Below, one piece after another: positions 1 through 6,328 of a DNA stretch of 6,493 nucleotides. Both the position numbers and the translations under genes were made by a program. This stretch comes from JAZDMK01 sp043800975. GTDB lineage: Bacteria > Bacteroidota > Bacteroidia > Bacteroidales > JAHJDW01. The stretch spans positions 1 to 6,493 of the forward strand of contig JAZDMK010000171.1 of NCBI GenBank assembly GCA_043800975.1, read 5' to 3'. The notes under the pieces were generated by a model. The model did not search any database and was not told the origin of the DNA. It saw nothing but the letters and a program-made list of their open reading frames with translations. The number at the start of each line of letters is the position of its first letter. The first letter of the stretch is position 1.

Positions 1-50
1 TTTATTTAGATAAAATTGATTGTATCAAGGCCACTGTATACAGAAACTGA
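1..50 (+). CDS. Possible C-terminal stub of a gene cut by the left edge
   Basis: The frame starting at base 3 stays open from the window edge for 15 codons (reading YLDKIDCIKATVYRN) and stops at TGA 48-50. The other two plus frames stop within the first 12 bases. A small hairpin with a T run follows directly at 55-73, which is what one expects after a gene end. The piece is far too short to recognise a family, and 15 open codons can easily occur by chance, so this is only a candidate. Confidence 0.22.
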   Translation, partial: YLDKIDCIKATVYRN

Positions 51-73
51 AAATACACCTAAGTGTTTTTTTT
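51..73 (+). terminator. Weak intrinsic terminator candidate
   Basis: ACAC (55-58) pairs with GTGT (63-66) around the loop CTAA. After one T-T mismatch, the A run before the stem can pair with part of the following T run. Eight T residues run from 66 to 73. The stem is short and AT-rich at its base, so it is weak as a terminator. Its place just after a possible stop codon at 48-50 is the main support. Confidence 0.3.
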
Positions 74-227
74 AAATTCATGGCTGTATAATCCGCATTC
101 GTAGAAGGAAAGTTTTTCTTAATCTGAAAGTCAAAAAAAGGCACACGTATTTTGTATTAAAAAAAGCTACGTAAAATCCACATATACGATAAGGAAGACG
201 GAAGAGTATTTTAGGGGTTGGGCACGA

Positions 228-255
228 TTGCAACGCGCTCTGAATTGTAGTTTCT
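228..255 (+). promoter_or_regulatory. Weak Bacteroidota-type promoter candidate for the small peptide gene
   Basis: TTG at 228-230 is followed after 17 bp by TAGTTTCT (248-255), which matches the TAnnTTTG consensus of the phylum in all positions but the last. It would start transcription near 260, about 25 bases before the ATG at 287. The match is imperfect and the call leans on what lies downstream: a Shine-Dalgarno, an ORF and a terminator. Confidence 0.3.
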
Positions 256-270
256 TTACAATATCAAATT

Positions 271-276
271 AAGGAG
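271..276 (+). promoter_or_regulatory. Strong Shine-Dalgarno site for the 29-codon ORF
   Basis: AAGGAG sits 10 bases before the ATG at 287 and is followed by more purines (AAAGAGGG). The larger genes in this window have no comparable site, as is common in Bacteroidota, so its presence here supports the idea that the tiny ORF is translated. Confidence 0.5.
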
Positions 277-286
277 AAAGAGGGTT

Positions 287-376
287 ATGAAAGAACTGAT
301 AAAGGAGAATACGAATTTGTTGATATACATTTCAATCATGACCGTCGGAATAGTCACATATTTCCTTTTTGTTTAA
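287..376 (+). CDS. Small single-pass membrane peptide, 29 aa
   Basis: A 29-codon ORF runs from ATG 287 to TAA 374-376. The product begins MKELIKENTN and then has a hydrophobic stretch from about residue 11 to 29 (LLIYISIM...TYFLFV), long enough for one membrane helix. A strong AAGGAG site lies 10 bases upstream, a weak promoter lies at 228-255, and an intrinsic terminator ends the unit at 406-439, so it looks like a self-contained short transcript of about 180 bases. I recognise no family. It could be a small membrane protein that modulates a larger one, a type I toxin-like peptide, or a chance ORF on a small RNA. No antisense RNA gene is evident nearby. Confidence 0.5.
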   Translation: MKELIKENTNLLIYISIMTVGIVTYFLFV

Positions 377-405
377 TTTTGATTGTTAGTTAGGTTAATA
401 GTTGA

Positions 406-439
406 GAAGCGGAGGCCATAAGCCTCCGTTTCTTTTTTT
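406..439 (+). terminator. Intrinsic terminator after the small peptide gene
   Basis: GAAGCGGAGGC (406-416) pairs with GCCTCCGTTTC (422-432) in an 11-bp stem with one G-T wobble and a 5-base loop (CATAA). Seven T residues follow at 433-439. Read on the minus strand, the hairpin has no T run after it, so it acts mainly for plus-strand transcription. It lies directly beyond the stop codon of the minus-strand gene ending at 441 and may also offer a 3' end structure there. Confidence 0.85.
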
Positions 440-440
440 A

Positions 441-1562
441 TTAAATCCAGAAACGTTTCTTCTTGTAGGGGAATTCGTTCATGAGTTCGCCTGAATAGTA
501 AAACTCATAAGAGATAACACCAAAAGTGTAGACCCTTCCATTAACGGTAATGTGTGATCCACCCACCTGTGGATCTGCTTTGGGTTTGGAAACAATAAAT
601 CCCAGATTAAATAATGTAGCCAGAATTTCAGGGCGGTTCGAAATGTCATAACCGGCTTTTTCCCATTGTGTTTTCACCTCTTTCAGGAAAAGTGCGGCAT
701 ACATATAAGAATAGAAATGATTGTGATAATCAGTCAGACGATCGAAGCGCTCCTGCGTATGATCTTCGGTTTTAAAATCAAGAAGGTTCTCATATTTTTT
801 CCCCAGGTAATAGCAAGAAGCAGGTTCTTTCAGATACCGTTCAATATCCATGGCCGTGAAATCCTTTATTCCTGTTACGCCCCACGACATTTTGGTAGAA
901 GTAGAGAGCACTTTCAGCGGACCGAGGTAGGATTTGTATTTTTCCCGGGATGAGTTAAACAATCGAATTTGTTCGCCGATAACAACCGAAACAATCAAGC
1001 GAGATTCGACACCGGTGAGAACACTGACGCTGTCGATCATTCTCTTTTCCTTCGTTAATGCTACTTTCAGCGATTCCCATTCTTCAATGTTCATCCACCG
1101 GTATATATTACTGTCGGCGGGCTTGGCTCCGGATTTTTTAAAAGGGGCAAGACATTCCTCCATGCGCTGGTGGTATTTTTCATTGCTCTGAAGATGCACT
1201 TCCAAAGCATCAAACATACGTAATGCGATTTCCGGATTCTTCTCTTTCTGAAACGCACGCAGGATGAAAGCGGCATTTTTGGGATAAAATTCATTCAGAA
1301 CTTTCACCCGTGTGTAAATATCCGTTTCAAGCTTGATGCCGCCAAATGTGGTATCAATCGTTTGCTGGGTGTACGTTTTTTTGGAAAGATCAGCGTAATA
1401 GCGGTCGTTCTTATCAACAGTACCGGGATCATTTGTGATTCCCATACGAACAGCAAAGTATACAGTTGTCAGAATAAATCCGGCCAATGCGTATCCAACA
1501 AGTATAATGAAAAACGGAATTTTAAACCATTTTTTCGCGAACAGCTTTTTAATAAATGACAT
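441..1562 (-). CDS. Membrane-anchored protein with lysozyme/lytic transglycosylase-like domain
   Basis: The 373-residue product starts with a basic segment (MSFIKKLFAKK) and one hydrophobic helix at about residues 16-38, consistent with an inner-membrane anchor and a periplasmic body. Residues 180-330 resemble the lysozyme-like fold: a hydrophobic helix ending in a glutamate (LIVSVVIGEQ, E197; E186 in GVES is the alternative), then a loop with MSWGVTGIKDFTA (225-237) in the place of the GLMQI motif of transglycosylases, and ATLFNLGF (315-322) in the place of the YNAG motif. By inference it binds or cleaves peptidoglycan, but the motifs are divergent and activity is not certain. ATG at 1562 is 32 bases from a good promoter (1594-1622); no Shine-Dalgarno is visible. 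The gene is separated from the carboxylase operon by 111 bp and probably transcribed alone. The coding call is firm, the function is tentative. Confidence 0.85.
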   Translation of the reverse strand: MSFIKKLFAKKWFKIPFFIILVGYALAGFILTTVYFAVRMGITNDPGTVDKNDRYYADLSKKTYTQQTIDTTFGGIKLETDIYTRVKVLNEFYPKNAAFILRAFQKEKNPEIALRMFDALEVHLQSNEKYHQRMEECLAPFKKSGAKPADSNIYRWMNIEEWESLKVALTKEKRMIDSVSVLTGVESRLIVSVVIGEQIRLFNSSREKYKSYLGPLKVLSTSTKMSWGVTGIKDFTAMDIERYLKEPASCYYLGKKYENLLDFKTEDHTQERFDRLTDYHNHFYSYMYAALFLKEVKTQWEKAGYDISNRPEILATLFNLGFIVSKPKADPQVGGSHITVNGRVYTFGVISYEFYYSGELMNEFPYKKKRFWI

Positions 1563-1593
1563 AGCAGTAAAAGTGAAAGTAGTAAAGAGGGCG

Positions 1594-1622
1594 CAAATTT
1601 ATAACATTTTTCATTCAATCAA
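1594..1622 (-). promoter_or_regulatory. Bacteroidota-type promoter of the lysozyme-like gene
   Basis: On the minus strand TTG (1622-1620) is followed after 18 bp by TAAATTTG (1601-1594), a full match to the TAnnTTTG consensus. Transcription would start near 1587, giving a leader of about 25 bases before the ATG at 1562. The upstream half lies inside an inverted repeat (1606-1637), which may serve as an operator. Confidence 0.6.
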
Positions 1623-1637
1623 TTGAGAATGAAAAAT
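1606..1637. repeat. AT-rich inverted repeat overlapping the promoter
   Basis: ATTTTTCATTC (1606-1616) and GAATGAAAAAT (1627-1637) are exact 11-bp reverse complements around a 10-base spacer. The spacer mostly consists of a further palindrome, TCAATTGA (1619-1626). The structure covers the -33 element and most of the promoter spacer of the gene ending at 441. It could be a binding site for a dimeric regulator, or a hairpin at the 3' side of the carboxylase operon. Confidence 0.5.
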
Positions 1638-1648
1638 ATTTATAGTTC

Positions 1649-1678
1649 AAAAATTTTCTAAACGCCCTTCCGTTTAAA
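1649..1678 (-). terminator. Weak terminator at the end of the carboxylase operon
   Basis: On the minus strand TAAACG (1676-1671) pairs with CGTTTA (1664-1659) around the loop GAAGGG, extendable to 8 bp with one wobble. GAAAA and then five T residues follow (1653-1649). The stop codon of the carboxyltransferase gene is the first half of the stem. The stem is short and the T run is delayed, so read-through towards the next gene is possible. Confidence 0.4.
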
Positions 1679-3203
1679 GAGGCATGTTTCCATGCTTTTT
1701 AGGCGGGGATGTGATGGTTTTGTTCTGCGTCATTTCCAGTGCCTGAATGAGCTTTTGCCTTGTCTGTCGGGGCAAAATGATCTCGTCGATATACCCGAGT
1801 TCGGCAGCCTGATAAGGGGTTGCAAAGCGATCGCGGTAATCCTGCAATGCCTTTTCTTTTTCATCCGGCGAAGAACTACGGTACAATATGTTCACAGCAC
1901 CTTCGGGCCCCATAACGGCAATCTCGGCTCCGGGATAAGCCAGGTTTACATCTGCACCGATGTGTTTGCTCGACATTACACAATACGCACCTCCGTATGA
2001 CTTGCGTGTGATAAGCGTGATTTTTGGAACCGTAGCTTCAGAAAATGCAAACACAAGTTTTGCGCCGTGACGAATTATTCCAAGATGTTCCTGCTGCGTG
2101 CCGGGTAAGAAGCCGGGTACGTCTTCCAGCGTGATGATAGGAATATTAAAAGCATCGCAGAAACGTACGAAGCGCGCGGCTTTTACAGAGGCATCCACAT
2201 CCAGTACACCGGCAAAAACAGCGGGCTGGTTCGCCACAAATCCTACAGACTTCCCGCCCATAAAGGCGAAGCCAACAACAATGTTTTTTGCGAAGTAGGG
2301 CATTACTTCAAAGAAATAACCATCATCCACAACGGTTGTGATCAGTTCCTTTATGTCATAAGGTTTATTCGGATCATCAGGAACAAGGCTGTCCAGCTTT
2401 TCATCTTCACGTGTCAGACTATCTGTGCAGGAACGATGGGGTGAGTCCTCCATGTTGTTGGATGGTAAAAACTGCAATAATTCGCGAATCATCAGTAAGG
2501 TTGATTCTTCGCTATCGCGCATGAAATGAGCAACGCCGCTTTTGGAATTGTGGGTAGTTGCACCGCCCAGTTCTTCCTTAGTTACTTCCTCGTGGGTAAC
2601 TGCTTTGATCACGTCGGGTCCGGTAACGAACATGTAACTTTTATCTTTTACCATAAAGATAAAATCCGTCAGGGCCGGGCTGTAAACCGCGCCGCCAGCG
2701 CATGGGCCGAGGATGGCAGATATCTGTGGCACAACACCCGAAGCCATAGTATTCAGATAAAAGATATCAGCATAACCGCCGAGGCTGGCAACACCTTCCT
2801 GAATCCTTGCTCCGCCGGAGTCGTTTAATGCTATGATGGGCGCGCCATTGCGCATGGCAAGTTTTTGAACTTTAATAATTTTATCTGCATTCGAGCGACT
2901 CAGGGAACCACCTAATACAGTAAAATCATAGGCGTAAACATACACAGGACGCCCGTCTATTTTTCCATAACCTGATACAATACCATCACCGGGAAACTTT
3001 TGGTTCTCCATTCCGAAATCTGTGCAACGGTGTGTAACCAGTTTATCAAGTTCCTGAAAAGAGTTTGGATCGAGCAGTATATTCAGGCGTTCGCGGGCAG
3101 TTAGTTTTCCTGATTCATGTTGCTTGCGCACACGTTCTTCGCCGCCACCTTCTTCGGCTTGCATTGAAATGTTCTGGTATCCTTTTGTTTTATTATTATC
3201 CAT
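1674..3203 (-). CDS. pccB: Acyl-CoA carboxylase carboxyltransferase (beta) subunit, propionyl-CoA carboxylase type
   Basis: The 509-residue product is the full length expected of PccB/MmdA-type carboxyltransferases. This subunit moves CO2 from carboxybiotin to an acyl-CoA, most likely propionyl-CoA to give methylmalonyl-CoA in the cytoplasm. It has two crotonase-like halves. The N half shows SGGARIQEG (129-137) and GPCAGGAVYSPALTD (166-180), the acyl-CoA site and oxyanion loop. The C half shows EDVPGFLPGTQQEHLGIIRHGAK (pieces within 360-382) and GGAYCVMSSKH (404-414), the biotin side. The C-terminal KKHGNMPL (502-509) is a hallmark of the PccB group. From memory, propionyl-specific enzymes have Asp in GAYDVM where this one has C408, so the preferred substrate is less certain. 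It is the last gene of the operon, 17 bases after the biotin carrier gene. ATG 3203 has no Shine-Dalgarno. Confidence 0.95.
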   Translation of the reverse strand: MDNNKTKGYQNISMQAEEGGGEERVRKQHESGKLTARERLNILLDPNSFQELDKLVTHRCTDFGMENQKFPGDGIVSGYGKIDGRPVYVYAYDFTVLGGSLSRSNADKIIKVQKLAMRNGAPIIALNDSGGARIQEGVASLGGYADIFYLNTMASGVVPQISAILGPCAGGAVYSPALTDFIFMVKDKSYMFVTGPDVIKAVTHEEVTKEELGGATTHNSKSGVAHFMRDSEESTLLMIRELLQFLPSNNMEDSPHRSCTDSLTREDEKLDSLVPDDPNKPYDIKELITTVVDDGYFFEVMPYFAKNIVVGFAFMGGKSVGFVANQPAVFAGVLDVDASVKAARFVRFCDAFNIPIITLEDVPGFLPGTQQEHLGIIRHGAKLVFAFSEATVPKITLITRKSYGGAYCVMSSKHIGADVNLAYPGAEIAVMGPEGAVNILYRSSSPDEKEKALQDYRDRFATPYQAAELGYIDEIILPRQTRQKLIQALEMTQNKTITSPPKKHGNMPL

Positions 3204-3220
3204 TGTAATTTCAGTTTCAG

Positions 3221-3760
3221 TTACTCATTATTTTTTTCTACTTCTGTTGCTTTTCCCAATACAATCAATGTGCGGTTAGCTTCTACAGTATCTCCTTCGG
3301 CGACCATGATTTTTTCAATGATGCAATCAGCAGTGACTTTGTATTCACTCTGCATTTTCATGGCTTCAATTACGATCACGGTTTCTCCGGCTTTTACGGA
3401 ATCGCCTTGCCGGAAAGGAAGACGGATAACTTTTCCGGGCATGGGAGAAATAATTTTATCTTGTGCTGCACCCGGATTTTCTTCCTGTCGGTTTTTCAGA
3501 TAACGGGCATGCATGTCGATAATCTCAACATCGTAATGATTGTATCGCACGCTGACTGAATAATTGCGCTGTGTATCACCTTTCATCAGTTCAACACTGT
3601 ATGAGTGGTTATTGATGATTACTGAATAAACACCTTCTTCTGTCATCAGAATATCGGCATCATATTCTGTGTCATCAATGTTCATGCGGATGTTATTTCC
3701 GTTTTTTGAGATCAGCTGAACGTTCGATTTACGTTCGCCTATAGCAATTTCTAGACTCAT
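3221..3760 (-). CDS. Biotin carboxyl carrier protein subunit of acyl-CoA carboxylase
   Basis: This 179-residue protein carries biotin between the carboxylase and carboxyltransferase active sites. The C-terminal 80 residues form a biotinyl/lipoyl domain with MPGKV (107-111) and the biotinylation motif EAMKM, whose lysine is K135. The first 90 residues are rich in short beta strands (for example VYSVIINNHSYSVEL) and resemble the barrel domain that links the carboxylase and the carrier in single-chain PCC alpha subunits; this is inference from the strand pattern. I chose ATG 3760, 10 bases after the stop of the biotin carboxylase gene. The frame is also open back to a TTG at 3802 inside that gene, which would add 14 residues (193 in total), but TTG starts are rare and the extra residues look unremarkable. 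A charged tail ends in EVEKNNE. Confidence 0.92.
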   Translation of the reverse strand: MSLEIAIGERKSNVQLISKNGNNIRMNIDDTEYDADILMTEEGVYSVIINNHSYSVELMKGDTQRNYSVSVRYNHYDVEIIDMHARYLKNRQEENPGAAQDKIISPMPGKVIRLPFRQGDSVKAGETVIVIEAMKMQSEYKVTADCIIEKIMVAEGDTVEANRTLIVLGKATEVEKNNE

Positions 3761-3770
3761 GTGTGTGGGT

Positions 3771-5285
3771 TTAAAATCCGTATAAATTCTTATGTTTTCC
3801 AAGTTCTTTCCAGCGACTGCTTGCGCGATTTTCGTGAACCGTAACGGGCGTGCTTTCTTCCATATTGATCAGGTAATCGAAGTAAGCAGCCATCATCGCA
3901 ACGTCTTCGGTTTCTTTCTGATTATTTTTTTCAGGTTGCAGCAATTCATCCAGATTTTTTTCGATGAAGTGTGTGTTGTATTTTCCCTGAACGAAATCGT
4001 TGCTATCCATGATTCGGCGCAGTACTGCAAGGTTGTTGGCCACACCGATTATTTTATATTCGTGCAAAGCGCGGCGCATACGTTCGATGGCATACTCGCG
4101 CTTTACCGCCCACACAACCAGTTTCGCGATCATGGGATCATAATGAATCGGAATTTCATAACCGTCGTACACATAACTATCGACGCGCACGCCAAGACCC
4201 AGCGGTTCTGTGATATGACGAATCACTCCCGGATTGGGCATAAAATTATTCATGGGATCTTCCGCGCAGATGCGGCATTCAATAGAATGACCACGGGGTT
4301 GAATCTCGTCTTGTGAGTAACCAAGTTCTTCACCATTGCTGATGCGGATTTGCTGTTTCACCAGATCCAGACCCACTGTTTCTTCCGTTATGGGATGCTC
4401 AACCTGAAGACGTGTATTCATTTCAAGAAAATAAAAATTCAAATCTTCATCTACAAGAAATTCAATGGTGCCGGCTCCGGTGTAATTTACGGAACGCGCA
4501 GCGGTAACTGCAGCTTCACTCATTTTTTTACGCACTTCGGGTGTGAGTAAAGGTGAAGGTGTTTCTTCAATAATCTTCTGATGCCTGCGCTGAATCGAAC
4601 ATTCACGTTCGTACAGATGAACAATGTTGCCATGATGATCACCCAGCACCTGAAATTCGATGTGATGCGGAGAGGCAATATATTTTTCAATGTAAACCGA
4701 CTCATCACCGAAAGAAGCCAGTGCTTCGGAACGTGCATTCACAATGGCTTCCCAGAGTTCTTTTTCATCATTTACTACGCGCATTCCTTTTCCACCGCCC
4801 CCGGCTGATGCTTTGATCATCAGCGGAAAGCCAAGGCGGGCGGCAATTTCAGAAGCCATCTCCGGACTTGTAATTTTTTCTTCCGTTCCGGGAACTACAG
4901 GAATTCCGGCACGAATCATCGATTTGCGCGCCGAAACTTTATCGCCCATTTCAAGAATTACTTCCGGTGCGGGGCCGATAAAAATAATTCCTTTATCGCG
5001 ACAAAGCTGCGAGAAGGCTGCATTTTCGGAAAGGAATCCGTATCCGGGATGAATGGCATCGGAGCCCGATTTTATGGCAGCATCCAGAATAGCATCCATG
5101 CGGAGGTAACTTTCAGACGAAGGCGCCGGGCCAATGCAGTAGGCTTCATCCGCATAGTTCACGTGGCGCGAACTGCGGTCGGCTTCCGAATAAACGGCAA
5201 CGGTAGGTATGCCCATTTCGCGGGCTGAACGCATGATGCGCACAGCAATTTCACCGCGGTTGGCCACAAGAATTTTTTTAATCAT
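3771..5285 (-). CDS. accC: Biotin carboxylase subunit of acyl-CoA carboxylase
   Basis: The 504-residue product is an ATP-grasp biotin carboxylase that uses ATP and bicarbonate to carboxylate the biotin of the carrier protein encoded next. Seen in order: KKILVANRGEIAVRI (3-17) at the N-terminus, HPGYGFLSEN (79-88), K116 and K158, the glycine-rich ATP loop GGGGKG (162-167), RHQKIIEE (234-241), metal-binding E275 and E288, NTRLQVEHP (290-298) and R338. These residues sit at almost the same numbers as in E. coli AccC, so the enzyme should be active. About 55 residues beyond the usual end (450-504) form a linker and a helical tail ending in SRWKELGKHKNLYGF, a common feature of the PCC-type enzymes. 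It is the first gene of the operon, 10 bases ahead of the carrier gene, with ATG 5285 and a leader of about 85 bases from the promoter at 5376-5404. Confidence 0.95.
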   Translation of the reverse strand: MIKKILVANRGEIAVRIMRSAREMGIPTVAVYSEADRSSRHVNYADEAYCIGPAPSSESYLRMDAILDAAIKSGSDAIHPGYGFLSENAAFSQLCRDKGIIFIGPAPEVILEMGDKVSARKSMIRAGIPVVPGTEEKITSPEMASEIAARLGFPLMIKASAGGGGKGMRVVNDEKELWEAIVNARSEALASFGDESVYIEKYIASPHHIEFQVLGDHHGNIVHLYERECSIQRRHQKIIEETPSPLLTPEVRKKMSEAAVTAARSVNYTGAGTIEFLVDEDLNFYFLEMNTRLQVEHPITEETVGLDLVKQQIRISNGEELGYSQDEIQPRGHSIECRICAEDPMNNFMPNPGVIRHITEPLGLGVRVDSYVYDGYEIPIHYDPMIAKLVVWAVKREYAIERMRRALHEYKIIGVANNLAVLRRIMDSNDFVQGKYNTHFIEKNLDELLQPEKNNQKETEDVAMMAAYFDYLINMEESTPVTVHENRASSRWKELGKHKNLYGF

Positions 5286-5375
5286 ACAAATATTTTATTC
5301 CGTGAGGAAAATCAAATGCTGCATTTCACAACATATAAAGTTGAATTGACGTGCAGCGGTTTTCAGGTTAAGTGG

Positions 5376-5404
5376 CAAAGGTAATGAAACATATCGGAGG
5401 CAAA
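5376..5404 (-). promoter_or_regulatory. Bacteroidota-type promoter of the carboxylase operon
   Basis: On the minus strand TTTG (5404-5401) is followed after 17 bp by TACCTTTG (5383-5376), an exact match to TAnnTTTG. Transcription would start near 5370, leaving a leader of about 85 bases before the ATG at 5285. No clear attenuator or riboswitch is visible in that leader. It is the best promoter match in the window. Confidence 0.65.
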
Positions 5405-5560
5405 ATGCAGTCGTGAATAACTTTTGACAGCAAAAGAAAAATTTAAAGAAGGATGAATTTCGGAAAGTGTTGACAAATGCGGGAACCCGCAAGTGGAGTT
5501 TGATTGGTTGTTATTCGGGTAACATGGTTTTCAACAAAGCGGATGCCTTTTGAAAAACAT

Positions 5561-5661
5561 CGAAGTACGAAGCACATCGAAGTACGAATTAGTACGAACA
5601 TACGAATTACGAAACTCAGCGAAGTACGAATTGATACGAACTTACGAATTACGAAAATTCA
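5561..5661. repeat. TACGAA-rich 42-bp tandem repeat
   Basis: Two copies of a 42-bp unit (5578-5619 and 5620-5661) lie head to tail, each starting CGAAGTACGAATT and differing mainly at a few bases in the middle and at the end. A 17-bp part of a third copy precedes them at 5561-5577. TACGAA occurs nine times in 90 bases, with the spacing 17-10-8-7 bp repeated exactly in the two copies. No gene covers this stretch. It probably belongs to a dispersed intergenic repeat family. Confidence 0.8.
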
Positions 5662-5845
5662 AACACAAGTTCTTGCCACCAAGTCACGAAGACACCCCGT
5701 CTATTCAGCCGGGCAGGCAAGGAGCACCAAATTTATTTTTAACAAGCGAGTAATTGAAGAATACACAAAAAATTTACACTCTCATTAGCGAATTTGTGAA
5801 TTAGCAAATTGGTAGAATTTATCAATACATTTAAAATATCGTATA
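5662..5845. other. Gene-free AT-rich spacer between two repeat arrays
   Basis: No supported gene lies here. It contains a segment with CCACCAAGTCACGAAGACAC (5677-5696), which resembles a degenerate intergenic repeat I recall from Bacteroidota genomes. Further on is a short inverted repeat, AATTTG (5791-5796) with CAAATT (5805-5810), within a run of AATTAGC-like motifs. Confidence 0.4.
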
Positions 5846-6328
5846 GCTAAAGCAAGGTGTAAGTTTGCTAAAGCAAAATGTAAAGCAGCTAAGCAACGGG
5901 GAAAATGATCAGACGCGCGATGTATCAGTACTAAAGGGCGGGGAAAGATTGCTAACGCAAAATGTACCGCAGCTAAGCGGCGGGGAAAGTGATCAGATGC
6001 GCGATGTATTAGTGCTAAAGGCCGAGGAACATGGGCTAACGCAATATGTATTTGTGCAGATGCGAGATGTAATTGTGCTAACGCAAGATGTAAAGCTGCT
6101 AAAAGCCGGGGAAAGCGTGCTAACGCGAAATGTAACTGAGCTAAACGCGGGGGAAAGTGTGCTTGTTGAAAGTGACAGTTTGCTAAAGCTGTAGCGCCTT
6201 TTGCTAAAGCGTAGTGACACGCAGCTAAAGGAAGTTGACAGTTTGCTTGTTGAAAATGTACCGGAGTTTGAGCAAACTGTAAGTTGGCTTAAGCAATATG
6301 TAAACGTGCTAAAGCAAAGTGTAAAGTT
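5846..6328. repeat. 23-unit degenerate 21-bp tandem repeat with no indels
   Basis: The region divides into 23 consecutive units of exactly 21 bp (483 bp in all), most beginning GCTAA and many continuing as GCTAAAGCAAAATGTAAAGC. Unit starts fall at 5846, 5867, 5888, 5909 and so on to 6308 without a single insertion or deletion, although the units differ widely. At least three unit types mix: GCTAAMGCAAnATGTA, GCTAAnnnCGGGGAAAG and CAGATGCGCGATGTA. Units 2-5 and 6-9 form an 84-bp higher-order duplication, about 81 percent identical. In one frame (5847-6350) the array reads as leucine-led heptads such as LTQNVPQ, LSGGESD and QMRDVLV, broken once by TAG at 6192-6194. There is no ATG start, a TAG lies just before it (5844-5846), and nearly all leucines are CTA, so translation is doubtful. 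It is not a CRISPR: no constant repeats and unique spacers alternate. Confidence 0.9.

Noticed and set aside
3761..3802. TTG start at 3802 for the biotin carrier gene
   Set aside because: It would overlap the carboxylase gene by 32 bases and add 14 unremarkable residues. ATG 3760, just after that gene's stop, is more likely, though the longer form is not excluded.
4520..4738. Alternative-frame ORFs inside the carboxylase genes
   Set aside because: They lie within strongly recognisable accC and pccB coding sequence and have no family features of their own.
5478..5491. TGCGGGAACCCGCA palindrome as a terminator or operator
   Set aside because: The stem is only 5-6 bp, no T run follows on either strand, and no gene end is near. 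It may be chance.
5504..5788. Plus-strand ORF across the TACGAA repeats
   Set aside because: It starts at TTG, has no ribosome site, and most of its content is the 42-bp repeat translated.
5865..6194. A 109-codon plus-strand gene from TTG to the TAG at 6192
   Set aside because: No ATG, no Shine-Dalgarno, CTA-heavy leucine usage, and the frame lies wholly within the 21-bp array, whose consensus is stop-free in this frame. Kept as a finding instead.
5993..6220. Minus-strand serine/threonine-rich ORF across the array
   Set aside because: It is the reverse reading of the same 21-bp repeat, open for the same reason, with no family resemblance.
5846..6328. CRISPR array
   Set aside because: The units are uniformly degenerate and 21 bp long; no conserved repeat alternates with unique spacers, and no cas gene is present.
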